DNA of 64,000 nt. Source: Thereva unica (taxonomy: Eukaryota; Arthropoda; Insecta; Diptera; Therevidae). A model generated the notes under the pieces. That model was not told the DNA's origin. It did not search any database and saw only the letters and a list, made by a program, of their open reading frames with translations. Shown here one piece after another: positions 20,992 through 32,130 of the stretch (position 1 is its first letter; each line of letters opens with the position of its first letter). A program made the translations under genes and the position numbers. Location: the NCBI GenBank assembly GCA_949987705.1, contig OX465281.1, positions 101,889,248 to 101,953,247 of the forward strand. The letters run 5' to 3'.

Positions 20992-21291
20992 TTAAAGGTA
21001 ATAAATGAAAAATAGCATAAATGATTTTTTCAACAAGTAAAGGTATAACAACAGTGTAGAGGTAATGATATGGAACTTATCCGTCATACCAACTGAATCC
21101 GTGAATATTGTTTTTTAACCAAAAAACTTGTTTTTTAATTTTTGGTATTAAGTCTTCAAATTAAAACGGTTGGAACATAAAATGTTGAAGCTTATCCTTC
21201 GAAGAAAGAATTGCTAGCTCCTTAACAATAAACTTATTTTGTGGCTCCTTGAATCCTTGGATGTCAACTATTGCAGCCATATTTTTTCTTT

Positions 21292-21708
21292 TTAAATAAC
21301 TTTCTTAACTTCACTAGTGAGCGGATTATACTCGACTATTCGATCGTGGATAAGTAAGCAGTAAGCTGTCGTTTTCGATGGAATATTAGTGGAGGTTTTG
21401 AACTCTAATTTTATATCTACAGGGCCCGTTTTGATAGCTTCATTTTGATGAGAACAATCGATAACTGCAATTGGAGCGTGTTCGGGAAATCCTTTAGCTG
21501 AGAGGAGAGGTTGCGGTTGACGCCCAAAATAGGACTGCTGAAATTTCGCATACATGTTATATAGCAGAGCATATCGTTCTCGATCAAATTTTGAATTTAA
21601 ATCATCGTATGGATAAGAATCAGAATTTAGGTGTACTTTAACATTAGTAATGTTACAGTGATCAAACTTGCTTGCATCCTTTTCCCTATTGTACAGCTCT
21701 GGTCGTGC
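21292..21708 (-). pseudogene. Capsid-like / Polinton-associated protein, C-terminal part
   Basis: The frame is open from about 21708 down to a stop at 21292-21294. It includes ITNVKVHLNSDSYPYDDL, then FQQSYFGRQPQPLL, APIAVIDCSHQNE and AYCLLIHDRIVEYNPL. I associate this arrangement with a family repeated in insect genomes next to Polinton-type genes; the C-terminus of a double-jelly-roll capsid protein is one possibility, but I cannot prove it. A TGA in register at about 21715 marks truncation or decay upstream. The next gene starts 11 bp downstream on the same strand. Confidence 0.5.
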
Positions 21709-21779
21709 TCAGCGACTTCCTTACTATACATTGAAATGAAAATTTTTTCTTCCTTACTATACATTTGAAATGAAAATAT

Positions 21780-22200
21780 TTTTGAACAAAAAAACGACTA
21801 TTGCTTGCGGAGGGTTTTGTTATGGCAAATGATAGTTTTGTGGGAAAAATTTTAGTATGAGCGAAAGGTGGTTTTGTTGCCTAATGAATTTGGGGTTTAA
21901 ATAAAGGCCCTGGCTCTGAAGGAAAAATTTGGTTTTGGGGGTTTTAGTTAAGACAACAGTTTGTTTTGTTGCCCAACAAACTTTTGGGGTTTTGTTAGGG
22001 GAAAAGATTGTTCAGTGGGGAAAATTATCCTTAGGAGATTTTAGTATGAGCAAAAGGTTGTTTTATTGCGAAACCACTTTTGCGTTTTTAGTAAGGCACC
22101 TGGCTTTGCAGAAAAAATTTACGTTTGGGGGTTTTGGTTTGGGCAACAGGTTGTTTTGTTGCTAAATCCACTTTTGGGTTTCAGTTAGAGCAAAAACTGG
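21780..22200 (+). repeat. Degenerate GT-rich tandem repeats, block 1
   Basis: Units of about 100-130 bp share GGTTTTGTTGCC...GGGTTTTAGTTAGGGCAA-like segments. They are strand-asymmetric (G/T-rich on plus). Their apparent frames are incidental. The same repeat continues after an inserted LINE scrap. Confidence 0.7.
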
Positions 22201-22229
22201 TTATGTAGGACCAATTTGACTTTGGGTAT

Positions 22230-22740
22230 ATTTTCTTTTTCTCACGGCGCTACAGAACAACTCTACCTAACAGCCTTGGCCTCCTCTAATCTTTTCCTCC
22301 GGTCTTCTCCATTTCTGGCCGAAGTTCTTTATTTCGATGTGTGGAGTAGTGTCACAACCGCATCTGCTACAACCGCAACCTTTCCATCTTTTCTTCGGCC
22401 TGCCTACGGGTCATGCCAGTGAAGATCTTCTTTGCTGTTCGGTCTTTTAGCATGCGTTCGACGTGTCCAGCCCAGCAAAGTGTATTGATTTTTATGAATG
22501 TCATTAAGTCTAAGTCGTTTAGATATGATATAACTCGCTGTTGTATCTGATTCTGAATGTTTCTTCCTGACAAATTGGGCCTATTATACTTCTTTCTTTC
22601 AAAGAAATTTAGCATGACTTCTATCCTTTGTGTGAACGTACATGTGTTACTCCCATAGCATATAATAGGGCGATTTAGTGTCTTACATAGAATTAACTTA
22701 GTCTTTCGATGTATTGCTCGAGATTTCAGCTATTTACGGG
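22230..22740 (-). pseudogene. LINE scrap, RT C-terminus
   Basis: On the minus strand, pieces equivalent to RPIICYGSN...FTQR, then VMLNFFERKKYNRPN and LCWAGHVERMLKDRTAKK, follow in the order seen at the C-terminus of the RTE LINEs elsewhere in the window. The catalytic RT core is absent. The scrap separates two blocks of the GT-rich repeat, so it was probably inserted there. Confidence 0.72.
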
Positions 22741-23060
22741 GCGAAAAAGAATTTAGCCGAATCTTTTTTGGGGGTTTACTCAAGGCTCTGAGGAAAAAAT
22801 TGCCTTTGGGAGTTTTAAATTGGGCAAAGGTGGTTTTGTTGTCGAGCCCACTTTTAAGAATTTAGTTAGGGCAAAAGCTGGTTCCTGGTTTTGTTTCCAA
22901 ACAATTTTTGCGGTTTTAATAAGGGCTAAAAGTGGTTCTGTGGTGAAGATTTGCTTTTAGGAATTTCGATTGCGGAAAGGTGGTTTTGTTGCCAAATCGA
23001 TGTTGGGGTTTTAGTTAGGGCAATAGCTGGTTCTGTGGGAGAAAATTTGCACTTGACGCT
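22741..23060 (+). repeat. Degenerate GT-rich tandem repeats, block 2
   Basis: This continues the repeat of 21780-22200, with GGTGGTTTTGTTGCCAAATCG and TTTTAGTTAGGGCAATAGCT-like units. Confidence 0.7.
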
Positions 23061-25100
23061 AAACATGTATCACCAAATTAAGAAATTATTGAAATAATAG
23101 ATTTCATACATGAAATACAATCGCCATATACAACACGTTAATAAACAAAAATTGCAGTGAAATGCCAATGATATCAAGTGGTGATTTTAATGAAAATTTC
23201 TCCAAGCTTTTCACAACCAGTGATTGATTTTTGAAGTAAAACTTCTTTAGGGACGTTTGCTTAAAAAAATTTACATGAGAGTGAATCAATTTCATTCGTG
23301 TAACGCTCTCACACATGAAAAATCGTCAGAACTTTCGTATAACGATGGGAAAGGGTACAAGAGACGAAGAAACTCGGGGCTGTGTATGCAACAGCTAAAA
23401 TACACTCTGCCTTACTGCATAAATTTTCTGGCATGTTAGCTACGTTGTCGCCCGGACTTTGCTTTATCTCATTATAGGAATACAAATTCACCATTCTGTA
23501 GAGGTGAATTATTTCAGATTTTTCTTGTGGTTTGGTCACTGGCCGGAGCTTTTGCCGCGGGCACTGACATGTTGGAAGCGGCATATACGAGAAGAATTTT
23601 CGGCGGTGGTTTGGGTGCTTAGAATACCAAAAGGGAGTGGTGAATTAAATGTGTGAGGTGCTCTTGTTTTAAATTGGCACCCACTTCCCCTTTGGTGAGA
23701 TGTGCTGCACCTTTCCCCTTTTTAAATTACAACTTTTTTAACTTGCACAAATCGACGAATCGTTTATGTAAACATTACACTGTTGTGAAAACCGTTCCTG
23801 ATATGTTTTTTGGGTCGCTGATTACGAAAATCAGGGTCCCACAGTCTTAAAATATGGATGTCACCTTTAAATATGCTTAAAAATTCCCCTTTTTAAGTGT
23901 TTTCGCGATAATTTTAATTATAATCAAAAACAATCTAATAAAATACATTTTTTGCAACATTTATATTCAAAAGTGGTTGATTTATAACAAAGCAAATGTT
24001 ATGATAAGGGATAATAGTAAAGGGCTGAAACTATCCCTACATCGAACTGAAAATATAAAGGTTTGTAAAAAATGTTTTTTCAACTTTATGCTTCGAATTC
24101 GGTTTAATCAGCTAAAATAAATTATTTTCAACTACGCATAGAAAGAAGAATTTGAAAAAAGGTTGATTGCATATATTTTTGCTCCCTTTAAAATTAATTG
24201 GCTTCCTAAATTGTATGGGACGAAGTAATCAGGTAATTGGCTAGGTGGCCATAAAGAGTGCCAATACCATACTAAAGTAGACTGGCTCCCGTTCGCGTAG
24301 GTAAAGCGGCTCGCGTAGGTAAAGCTTCGTGTATGTGGTTGGCGGATTGCTTGGTAAAACAATACCTGGGAATAGTCTATGCCGATGCGGATGCAATTAT
24401 TAATGATCATGAATGTAGCGGGGGCGGATCATGCATACAGCTGGTGACATATCCAAGCGTACATGCGTTCAATTCGTTGATAAATAATATAGAAGTGTGT
24501 GTATTCAAATGCGACCTGACGGAATGTTCCATGAATGGAATGCATGCCACGCAAAGGTCGGACTACTTTTAACTTTTTCTATAATGCCGCATTCGAAATA
24601 GCACACACAAGTATGCACAACAAACACATGCACCTTGCATGCACTCGTTACTTAGATTTTTGGGCTATGTGTGAAAGCCAGGACGGAAAAAACCATGCAA
24701 TTTTATGAACCTCTGGATGCAATGCATGTACGCTTGCATATGTCACCAGCTTACTTCCATGAGGCGAATGTTTAGATTTTCGTGCCTGTGGCGGTAGTAT
24801 CCATGCCTGTGGCGGAAGCGTGCATACCCGTGTGGGATGCGCACTTATATGCTATACGTACTAGGTGCACCGCGTGTATGCTTTTAAGAAAATTAGCCAA
24901 TAAAAATTATTTTTACTCGGTTACTTTTAGGTTTTAATGTAAATAGGAATTCATAAATATTTTCAAATAGTATTTGTATCAAGTCCGTCAGTAGATTCGT
25001 CATTATTCTTCCTGCATCTGTCGTTGTCCTGAATTTTCTCAAGCGTACTATAGATCCGACAGACTTTCCACTATATCTATTGCATATTACTAGCCGTTGG
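23061..25100. other. Unassigned region with one inverted repeat
   Basis: No gene is recognised in this 2 kb. Short frames (for example 23309-23584 minus and 24132-24410 minus) lack motifs. AGCTGGTGACATAT...CAAGCGTACATGC at about 24439-24470 is repeated inverted at about 24727-24757, giving a loose foldback of about 320 bp. A GCGTAGGTAAAGC motif is tandemly doubled near 24295-24325. Confidence 0.4.
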
Positions 25101-25114
25101 GCACAAAAGTTTTA

Positions 25115-25331
25115 CTTCTCAAGTGTGGTCTTAAGCACACTCATATTTTTTTTGAATAATAAATTCAAAATGAAGCTGAATAAAGATAAAATAATAGCAA
25201 CAAGATCTGGAATACCGATTGACAGTTGTAAATATTTGAATGAAGTTAAATCACGTACTTTTAGGTCCTACTTTAATTATCACAAATCTGTCAGTTCATT
25301 TTTTGATTTTGGTGAATATTTAAATAACTAG
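25115..25331 (+). mobile_element. Polinton-type TIR edge plus short ORF
   Basis: AAGTGTGGTCTTAAGCACAC and a following T-run match the inner edge of the Polinton-like TIR (2533-2560, AAGTGTGGTCCTACGCACAC plus T-run) in the same orientation. An open frame of 53 codons follows (ATG 25170 to TAG 25329-25331, starting MKLNKDKIIATR). I do not recognise it. This is probably the edge of another decayed Polinton-like copy. Confidence 0.45.
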
Positions 25332-26800
25332 TGGGATGTTTTGCCTAGAGACTAGCCACTAATTACGCTTTTTCATGGTATTCTTTCTGTTGAATAACAC
25401 TTCAAACTGGATGAAAATATATTAAGTGGAGATTGATCGGCACTCACTTCCATCCCGCCGGATCTGGGAATCGAGGTCAATAATTCGAATGCGTCAAATT
25501 GAAAAAAAAAAGCACATCACACATGTAAACACTATATAAAACGAATCTAAACATTTTTCTTTGGATTGGAGGCAAATCTAATGTGATGCACTTTGCACAA
25601 CAGAATTAGGTGTATTATTTTACTTAAACATACATGTATTATTGTTACAAATTCGGCTTACCGCACCTTTTGTATTAATTTACACTTCAATGTAACTTTT
25701 TTTTATTTTTAAAGAAAAAATCACGCACGCACTTCACTTTTCTTTAAATGTAGAACATCTACTGAAAAACAGAGGCACCTGTTTATCCATAGCATATATG
25801 CACGTGCACGCACACAAGTACCCCCACCTCGCAATGAGACCAACACCAATAATTACCCGCCAAAAATTTGAAAGAGTTGATATATTTTAATTGCACCCCA
25901 TCTATGACAAAGAATAGTGAACACCATCTATGGCAATTACTCTTCGTTTTACCTATGATTATCAATTTCCATAAAATATACAAAATACATTTCATAAATA
26001 ATAGAAAATCTGTTGTCATAATTCAGTTGTTTACTTTCTTCGAAACTTTATACATATCTAGCATTGGAATGTACCTTTTTACGTAAGCATGTATAAATAT
26101 GTTTATTGCCACGTTCCTACAAGTTAGTGTTTTTAGTAATGGGAAGGCGCTAGATCGGGGTGCGAAAGGGCCAGGGTTCGATTCTTGATGAATTTGAGTA
26201 CTTTTTTTAGCTATGATGATTTATTGTAGTATAATAAACTAAGCCTGCGTTGATGGTAAAATCTCAAAGCGGCGACTAATTAAAACTTTTGGTACATATT
26301 CAATTGTGAGCTATAACTCAATCTATAATAAGCTAAATAAGCCAAATCCGTTCTTAACTAAAACTTTTATTTCACGGTGCATTGATTTAATTATTGTCAT
26401 AATGCTGTATCCTAGTTTGGCCATGGAGATTCATAAGTATTACACTGACCAACGCTATATATAATTAATCTTGAAAAGTTTTTGTTAAAGGCTTATGTAG
26501 GTTATAAGTTATGAGACTTTGCGTAATCTAAAACTTAACAAAGTATTTAACAAACACTATAATATAATCATCATAGCTTAAAAAAAGGAAATCAAATGTA
26601 AACAATAAAATTCTTTGATTCTTCACCCACGTCATGGTATATTTCTTTATTCAATATAAACAATGGTTTTTGAGCTGCAAATTTTTTTTTATGTGGTAAA
26701 TACAAGCTTAGGAATAACCCTTTGTACTACATGTCTGTCATGTCGTTCAAGTCATGGTCAGTGTCTAGTAGTAAGCTTGATTTGAAGAATAAAGGAGAAA
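25332..26800. other. Unassigned AT-rich sequence
   Basis: No gene is recognised. It includes a tRNA-like segment near 26140 (listed separately). I see no TIR or tandem repeat. Confidence 0.4.
26138..26192 (+). ncRNA. tRNA-like Pol III promoter remnant
   Basis: GGGTTCGATTC is close to the tRNA B-box consensus, with an A-box-like GGCGCTAGATCGGGG about 30 bp upstream. No complete cloverleaf is evident. It may be the head of a degraded tRNA-derived SINE. Confidence 0.35.
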
Positions 26801-26807
26801 GGATAGG

Positions 26808-27469
26808 TTAGGGGTCTGGAGGGTGCGTGAGTAGATGTCGATGAACCTTGCGTTTGAACTCTAAGATATTATATGAGTTCGGAAACTCCGACTGCGGAAG
26901 AGAGTTCCACAATCGAGTTGTTCTAGTTATAAACGAACTACTAAAACGTAATGTGCGTGAAGAGGAGGGCTGTAGCGTATGGGGGTGAGCCGAGTTGGCT
27001 AGTCTTGTATTGTGGGAAAAAATTTGCAGTGTAGGCAGGAGGTTTCTGATTTCAGTGGAACAGTCGCTATGGTAATAGCGGTAAAATTTGCTAAGGGCTG
27101 CAACATTACTGCGATGGCTTAAAGGGTCGATGGAGGAGCAAAGGGTGCTATCGCCAATGAGTTTGATGGTGCGGTTATGCACCTTGTCCAGCCAAGCCAA
27201 GGTGGTTTTTGGGGCACCCGCCCAGATATACGAGTTGTATTCAAGGCGGGGCCGAATGAAGGACTTGTAGATTGTAGCCAGAGCAGTTGGCTGAAGAAGG
27301 AATTTGCATCTCTTGAGGAAACCCAGGCATTGGGAAGCTTGTTTGGCGATTTGTAATATGTGATTATTCCATCGCAGATCTGAAGATAAGGTTACGCCTA
27401 GGATGTTTAGAGATGGGTCAGCCATTACATTCTTTTTGTCCACCGAGATAGAGGGACGGCTGGTGCAGG
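26808..27469 (-). pseudogene. CR1/Jockey LINE, RT C-terminal part
   Basis: The 211-codon frame has LGVTLSSDLRWNNHI, IYKSFIRPRLEYNSYIWAGA and TRLWNSLPQSEFPNSYN, the standard post-RT region of CR1/Jockey-group LINEs. It ends at a TGA near 26808. Its missing upstream part lies at 35419-36664, on the other side of gypsy element B. Confidence 0.85.
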
Positions 27470-28174
27470 TGTTGTGTCCGGATTGTATCCGTGATTGATA
27501 ACACTTACCAGAAAATTACTCAGCGTGTGGTCGCAAATGTAATAGGCAGAAATGCCAAAATAAATTCCCTAGTTAATTAGGCTAAGCAGTTGGGCACGGC
27601 AGATTTAGAGGCAATGAATGCCAAAATGTGAAGAATCACCAAAAATAAATTAATAAAATTTAAGGCTGAAAGCCAAGTTTATTTTATGACAATCTTGAAG
27701 CAATTCCTCCAAGATCGATAATTGCTTTGCTCTTTTATACAATCTTATTCTACTACAAAGTTCTTAAAATTTAAGAGGGGCATTCCAATACATAAGGGAT
27801 GGTTTTTGGATTTCCACTTTCCAATATCCATCGCTTATGTTTACAATTTCTCCTCCTCGGCAAAAACATAAGAAGGTCAAGAAAATATGGTTCAAATAAT
27901 TTCGACTGCAATAAATTACGCAAGTCGCTTAGTCACCATAATAGCAACAGAATATGTGCTAATGCACTTGTGCAGTGACATGGGTCAAGTTATATTTCAC
28001 ACATGGCCCGTGTCATGCGCATGGGATTCCCGTTGTGTTTTAATTACTTTAACCGGGCGGAATCCCTGACGTAATTATCTTTTCATGGTGACGGTGGTTT
28101 CGGGTTCTCATGTTTTTGTTTACATTATATTGGATGGATGTTTAGGAGGTTTTGTGTTTGCTATTATCACAACA
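27470..28174 (-). repeat. 3' LTR of gypsy element B
   Basis: This is the complete 705-bp LTR with TGTTGTG...CACAACA ends. It matches 34731-35418 except for about ten substitutions or small indels. It also holds 21 bp at its element 3' end (27470-27490) that the other LTR lacks. The 60-codon frame seen in both LTRs is not supported as a gene. Confidence 0.9.
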
Positions 28175-28186
28175 CCTCCACCCCTT
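28175..28186 (-). other. Polypurine tract of gypsy element B
   Basis: Read on the minus strand, AAGGGGTGGAGG abuts the 3' LTR start. A purine run directly before the 3' LTR primes plus-strand DNA synthesis. Confidence 0.75.
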
Positions 28187-28471
28187 AGAAAAAAAATGTT
28201 TACATTTTTTTGTGTGCTTATCTACATATTTTGATCTTATGTATTGGTGTCTACTTTTCTAATTTGTTTTACTAGCAATAGGGTTTTATGATTTAATCTA
28301 TTTCTGTGTAATCCTAGCTAACTATAATTTTATACCTCTAATTTTTGTTTTTGTCTATTTATTAATTAAAATTATATCTTGCTTATATTGACTACGTTTG
28401 TTTTTTTTTTTTTTGTTTTATGATCTAAGTATATTATTTGTTTTGAATTATCATTATTATAGTTCTTTAAT

Positions 28472-31400
28472 TTATTTCTTTATTCTATTTTTATGTACTA
28501 CTCTTTCTTTATCATTTATTTTTATTTTGGAATTGACTCCTGAATTTTCTATCACTTCGTACGGTACGTCGTATGGACTTTCTAATTTCTTTTGGTTACC
28601 TCTTCTTAGATATACCTGGTCTCCTTTCTGTATTTTTGCCGGATTTTTGTCTGTTTTTATCTTATTTGATAACTTCGAATTAAGAAGTAATTGTCTTGCC
28701 GTTTCTTGTGCGTTCTTTAGTTTAATTTTTAATTCGGCTACATATTCGTCATAGTTGTATACTGGAGAATTTAATTCTTCATGTTGTTCATTACGAAGGG
28801 AAGCTAAACGACCATATATTAGCTCGAACGGTGTGTAGTTAGTTTCCGTGTGGGGTGTAGTATTGTACGCAAATGTGTAATATGGTATCCACGTATCCCA
28901 TTCGTGGTCGTTGCAAAATGCTTGTAGGTATTCATTTAGTACACGTACACATGTTACATGGTTAACCTTTCGTAGTTTGCATATTTCCTTGAATATTTCG
29001 TTTTTATACTCTGTACCTTGGTCCGTTTTTATTGTATTTGGGAGTCCGTATTTTAGTATAATGTTCTCCACGATGGCTTTGGCTATTTCTTCTGCCTCTT
29101 TTGTGCGCGTTGGGATTGCTTCTATATACTTTGATAATTCGCACTGTGCCGTTACTATATATCTATATCCGTTTGAAATTCTTAGTGGTCCAACTGTATC
29201 TATCGCCACTATCTCGAAACATTTTGAGGGTGTGTCTGTAATCACTAATTTTTCTTTCGTATGTCTTATTATCTTATTCTTTTTGCAGGATTCACAACTT
29301 AGTATATGTTTTTTTACCATTTTATTCATATTTTTCCATACGTATCTTTGTTTGAGTTTTTGTGTGGTTCTTCTGATACCTGAGTGTCCGCCGTGTGTTG
29401 ACTCGTGAAATTCACTGATTAACCTTAGTTGATCTGTTACTTCGTTCACTCGTTGCGGTGGTTTGTATAATATTATTTTAACTTCTGTTTGCCTATCTTC
29501 TTTATGTAATCTCTTGTGCACTTCATTATATAATTTTACCATTTCATTTATCGGTATGTATTTAAATACTTCATCTTCTTTTGATAAGGCTACTTTTCTC
29601 ATATTTCTATCGTTTAACTTTAAAATGAGCTTCTCTAGAACCAGACCTAGGTCGTGGCCAGGCTTATCGTTACATCTCACTACTGTTTGTTTCTTATCTA
29701 TTTTTATCTCTGGCAAACTATTTCTTCTGCGGGCCGCTTTATTATTCTTTATTTCTTGTTTTTCTTCTACGTAGAATTTTAGTATCGGTAAGTTTCTTAT
29801 GTCGGATATCGATGTGCCTTCCCATATGTAGAGTTGATCAGGCTCCTTAGGGGTTGAAGCTTTCGTCTCCTTTTTATTTCTTTCCTGCAGGTTGTCTTTT
29901 ATTACCATACTTCTTGTTACAATATTAATCGTCTTTGGTATCATTTCTTTTAAAGCTTGTGAATCTATCTTTATTCTTGATAATGCGTCTGCATTAGTAT
30001 TTATCTTTCCTTGTTTAAAAATTATTTCGAAGTCGTAATCCATGAGGTCTACACGTATTCTAGTCAGTTTTGACGATGGGTTCTTGTGGGTAAAAAGTGA
30101 TATGAGTGGTCTATGGTCCGTTACTACTGTGAATTTTTTGCCAAATAGGTACGGTCTGAAATGGTTTATTCCCCAGTGTATTGCTAATAACTCTTTTTCA
30201 ATAATAGGTTTATTTAGCTCGTCTTTGTTAAGTGATCTGCTTGCGTAGGAGATTGGTAAGTCCTTTTCTATGTCTCCTTGTGATAGGATAGCTCCTAAAG
30301 CGTAGTTCGAAGCGTCGGTTGTTAGTATGCATTCTTTCTCAAAATCTGGATACTGTAGAATAGGTGGTTTTGTTATTTGGTCTTTGAGTTTTTCGAATGA
30401 TTCGTTGCACTTTGTTGTCCACTCGAAGACTCTATCTTTCTTCAGTAGTTCATTTAATGGTTTTTCTATTTCTGCGAAGTTCTTAACGAAGCGTCTATAA
30501 TAGTTGCAGAATGCTACGAACCGTCTGACTTCATCTGCATTTGTTGGTACTGGATAGTTATGCACCGTTTTGCATTTCTCAGGGTCTGCTGTTACTCCGT
30601 TTGGTGTTATTAAGTGTCCTAGATACACTAGTTCTGTTCTCATCAGTTTGCATTTATTTGGGTTTAATTTCAGGTTGTACCTTCGCATGCGTTCGAATAT
30701 CTTTATAAGATTTTTATTGTGTTGTTCTAGTGAGCATCCAAAAACAATGATGTCGTCTACGTATAGAAATGCATTACTGTCTAATCCAGTTAGTGCGATG
30801 GTTAACATGCGTTGGAAGCTGTTGGATGAGATTTTAAGCCCAAATGGTAATCGTTTGAACTGATAGTGCCCGTTGTTGGTTGAGAATGCTGTTAGTGGTT
30901 TTGATTCTTCATCTAATTCTATTTGATGAAATGAACTGGTCATGTCCAGACTGGAGAAGTATTTCGCTTTGCCTATTTTGTCTAACACGTCTTCTAAGCG
31001 TGTGAGGGGGAATTTATCATTTACCAATTTTTTGTTAAGTTGTCTGTAGTCGACCACTAATCTCCACTTTTTTGTATCGTCGTTACTGTATTTTGGTACT
31101 ATTAGGAGTGGTGAATTATATGGGCTTGTGGAATTTTCGATGACGTCTTTATTTATCAGGTCTTGCACTTGTTTTTTTATCTCTTCGTACTGAGTATGTG
31201 CTAGTCTGTAATTCTTTATGTATACTTGGTTTTTATCTGTTGCTTGTAGATTTTGTACATAGAAGTTGTTTGGTGTAAGTATATCTTCTTCTAAGTAAAA
31301 TATATCCTGGAACTCTCTGCATATACTCTCTATTGTGTCCTTGCTTTTTTTGTCATTTGTTTTGATTTCTATCAATTTCTGTAATTTTTCCCATCTTCGT

Positions 31401-32130
31401 TGAGACTTTTTACTTACTGCTTTTAGTTTATAAAATTTCCTGATTGGTTTTAGTTCCAGATCAAGATCTTTTACTGGAATTTTAGCTTCAGTATCGGATG
31501 TGTTCAATAGGCGTGTATGTTTTATGCCTTTTGCTGGTATTATCGTGTTGGCAATTAAGATGTTATTTGTTATTTGCTTTCCACACACTAGGCCTTCTTC
31601 AATATTTACGTTTATTGGATGTATAAGCTCGGATCTAGGCGGTATTTTGATGTAGAAGATTTTGGATTGCATAGGCAATACATATTCTGTGCGGTTTGTA
31701 TTTATTGAAAACGAAAAGGTGCCGTAATCTATGTTCGTGCTGAATTTCCGAAAAAAGTCGTGCCCGAGTATCCCGTCAGTTGTTATTGGGAAATCGTCAT
31801 CTACCACTTGTACCTTGTGCTGTACTTCCTCGTCCTCTAGTTTAAATTTAATTGTAGTTGTACCCAATGTTTCTATTTTTTGTTCTGTAATTCCCGTAAG
31901 TCTGCAATACTCTTCAGTGTTGATCTCATGTTTACTTATTATGTTTCCTATTTTGCATATGGAGATATCTGCTCCTGTGTCAACTAATAGGTTTAATATT
32001 TTATTCCTCTTTGTTTTTATTCTTATATAATTAGTGATTCCGTGGTCCGTTTCTGCTATCTTTAAATGATATTCTTTTACTATTTTTTGTCTTCTATTGG
32101 TTGTTTTTAGCCCCGATTTACCCTTTATAA
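28472..32130 (-). CDS. pol: Gypsy B Pol (PR-RT-RNase H-INT)
   Basis: The frame is open well upstream of 31867 (whose first codon is TTG), back to about 32130, where it overlaps the end of gag in another frame. Protease active site LLVDTGADIS is at about 31961-31990. RT has YVDD at about 30752-30763, RNase H shows TTDASNYALGAILSQ, and integrase has its zinc-binding HSGIRRTTQKLK...CESCKKNK. Asp residues occur in AIDTVGPL and KTDQGTEY. Between KVNHVT and RVLNEYLQAF, where other gypsy integrases carry the catalytic Glu, the sequence is too short, so Glu is lost in frame. The RT and RNase H look functional; integration in cis does not. Confidence 0.9.

Larger units (their letters stand above)
19474..21280 (-). 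pseudogene. Conserved insect TE-associated gene, split by a TTAA element
   Basis: The minus-strand frame starts at ATG 21280 (MAAIVDIQGFKEPQNKF...) and runs 39 codons to TAA at 21161-21163. After that stop the same frame remains readable (QVFWLKNN..., HGFSWYDG) to about 20996. It then continues beyond the inserted element (19679-20991) as IKWVKDFLGNGVTILDIE and on to a stop at 19474. I recall a widespread uncharacterised insect protein family starting with a VDIQGF block, but know no function. Lesions are one early stop, one later stop and a frameshift near the insertion. It lies 11 bp downstream of the 21292-21708 gene, suggesting one transcription unit. Confidence 0.6.

Noticed and set aside
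24132..24410. 92-codon minus-strand ORF
   Set aside because: No motif, low-complexity tail, overlaps short direct and inverted repeats; likely chance.
27887..28069. Identical 60-codon ORF in both gypsy B LTRs (also 35127-35309)
   Set aside because: It lies inside the LTR direct repeats, so identity follows from LTR duplication; no protein family features.
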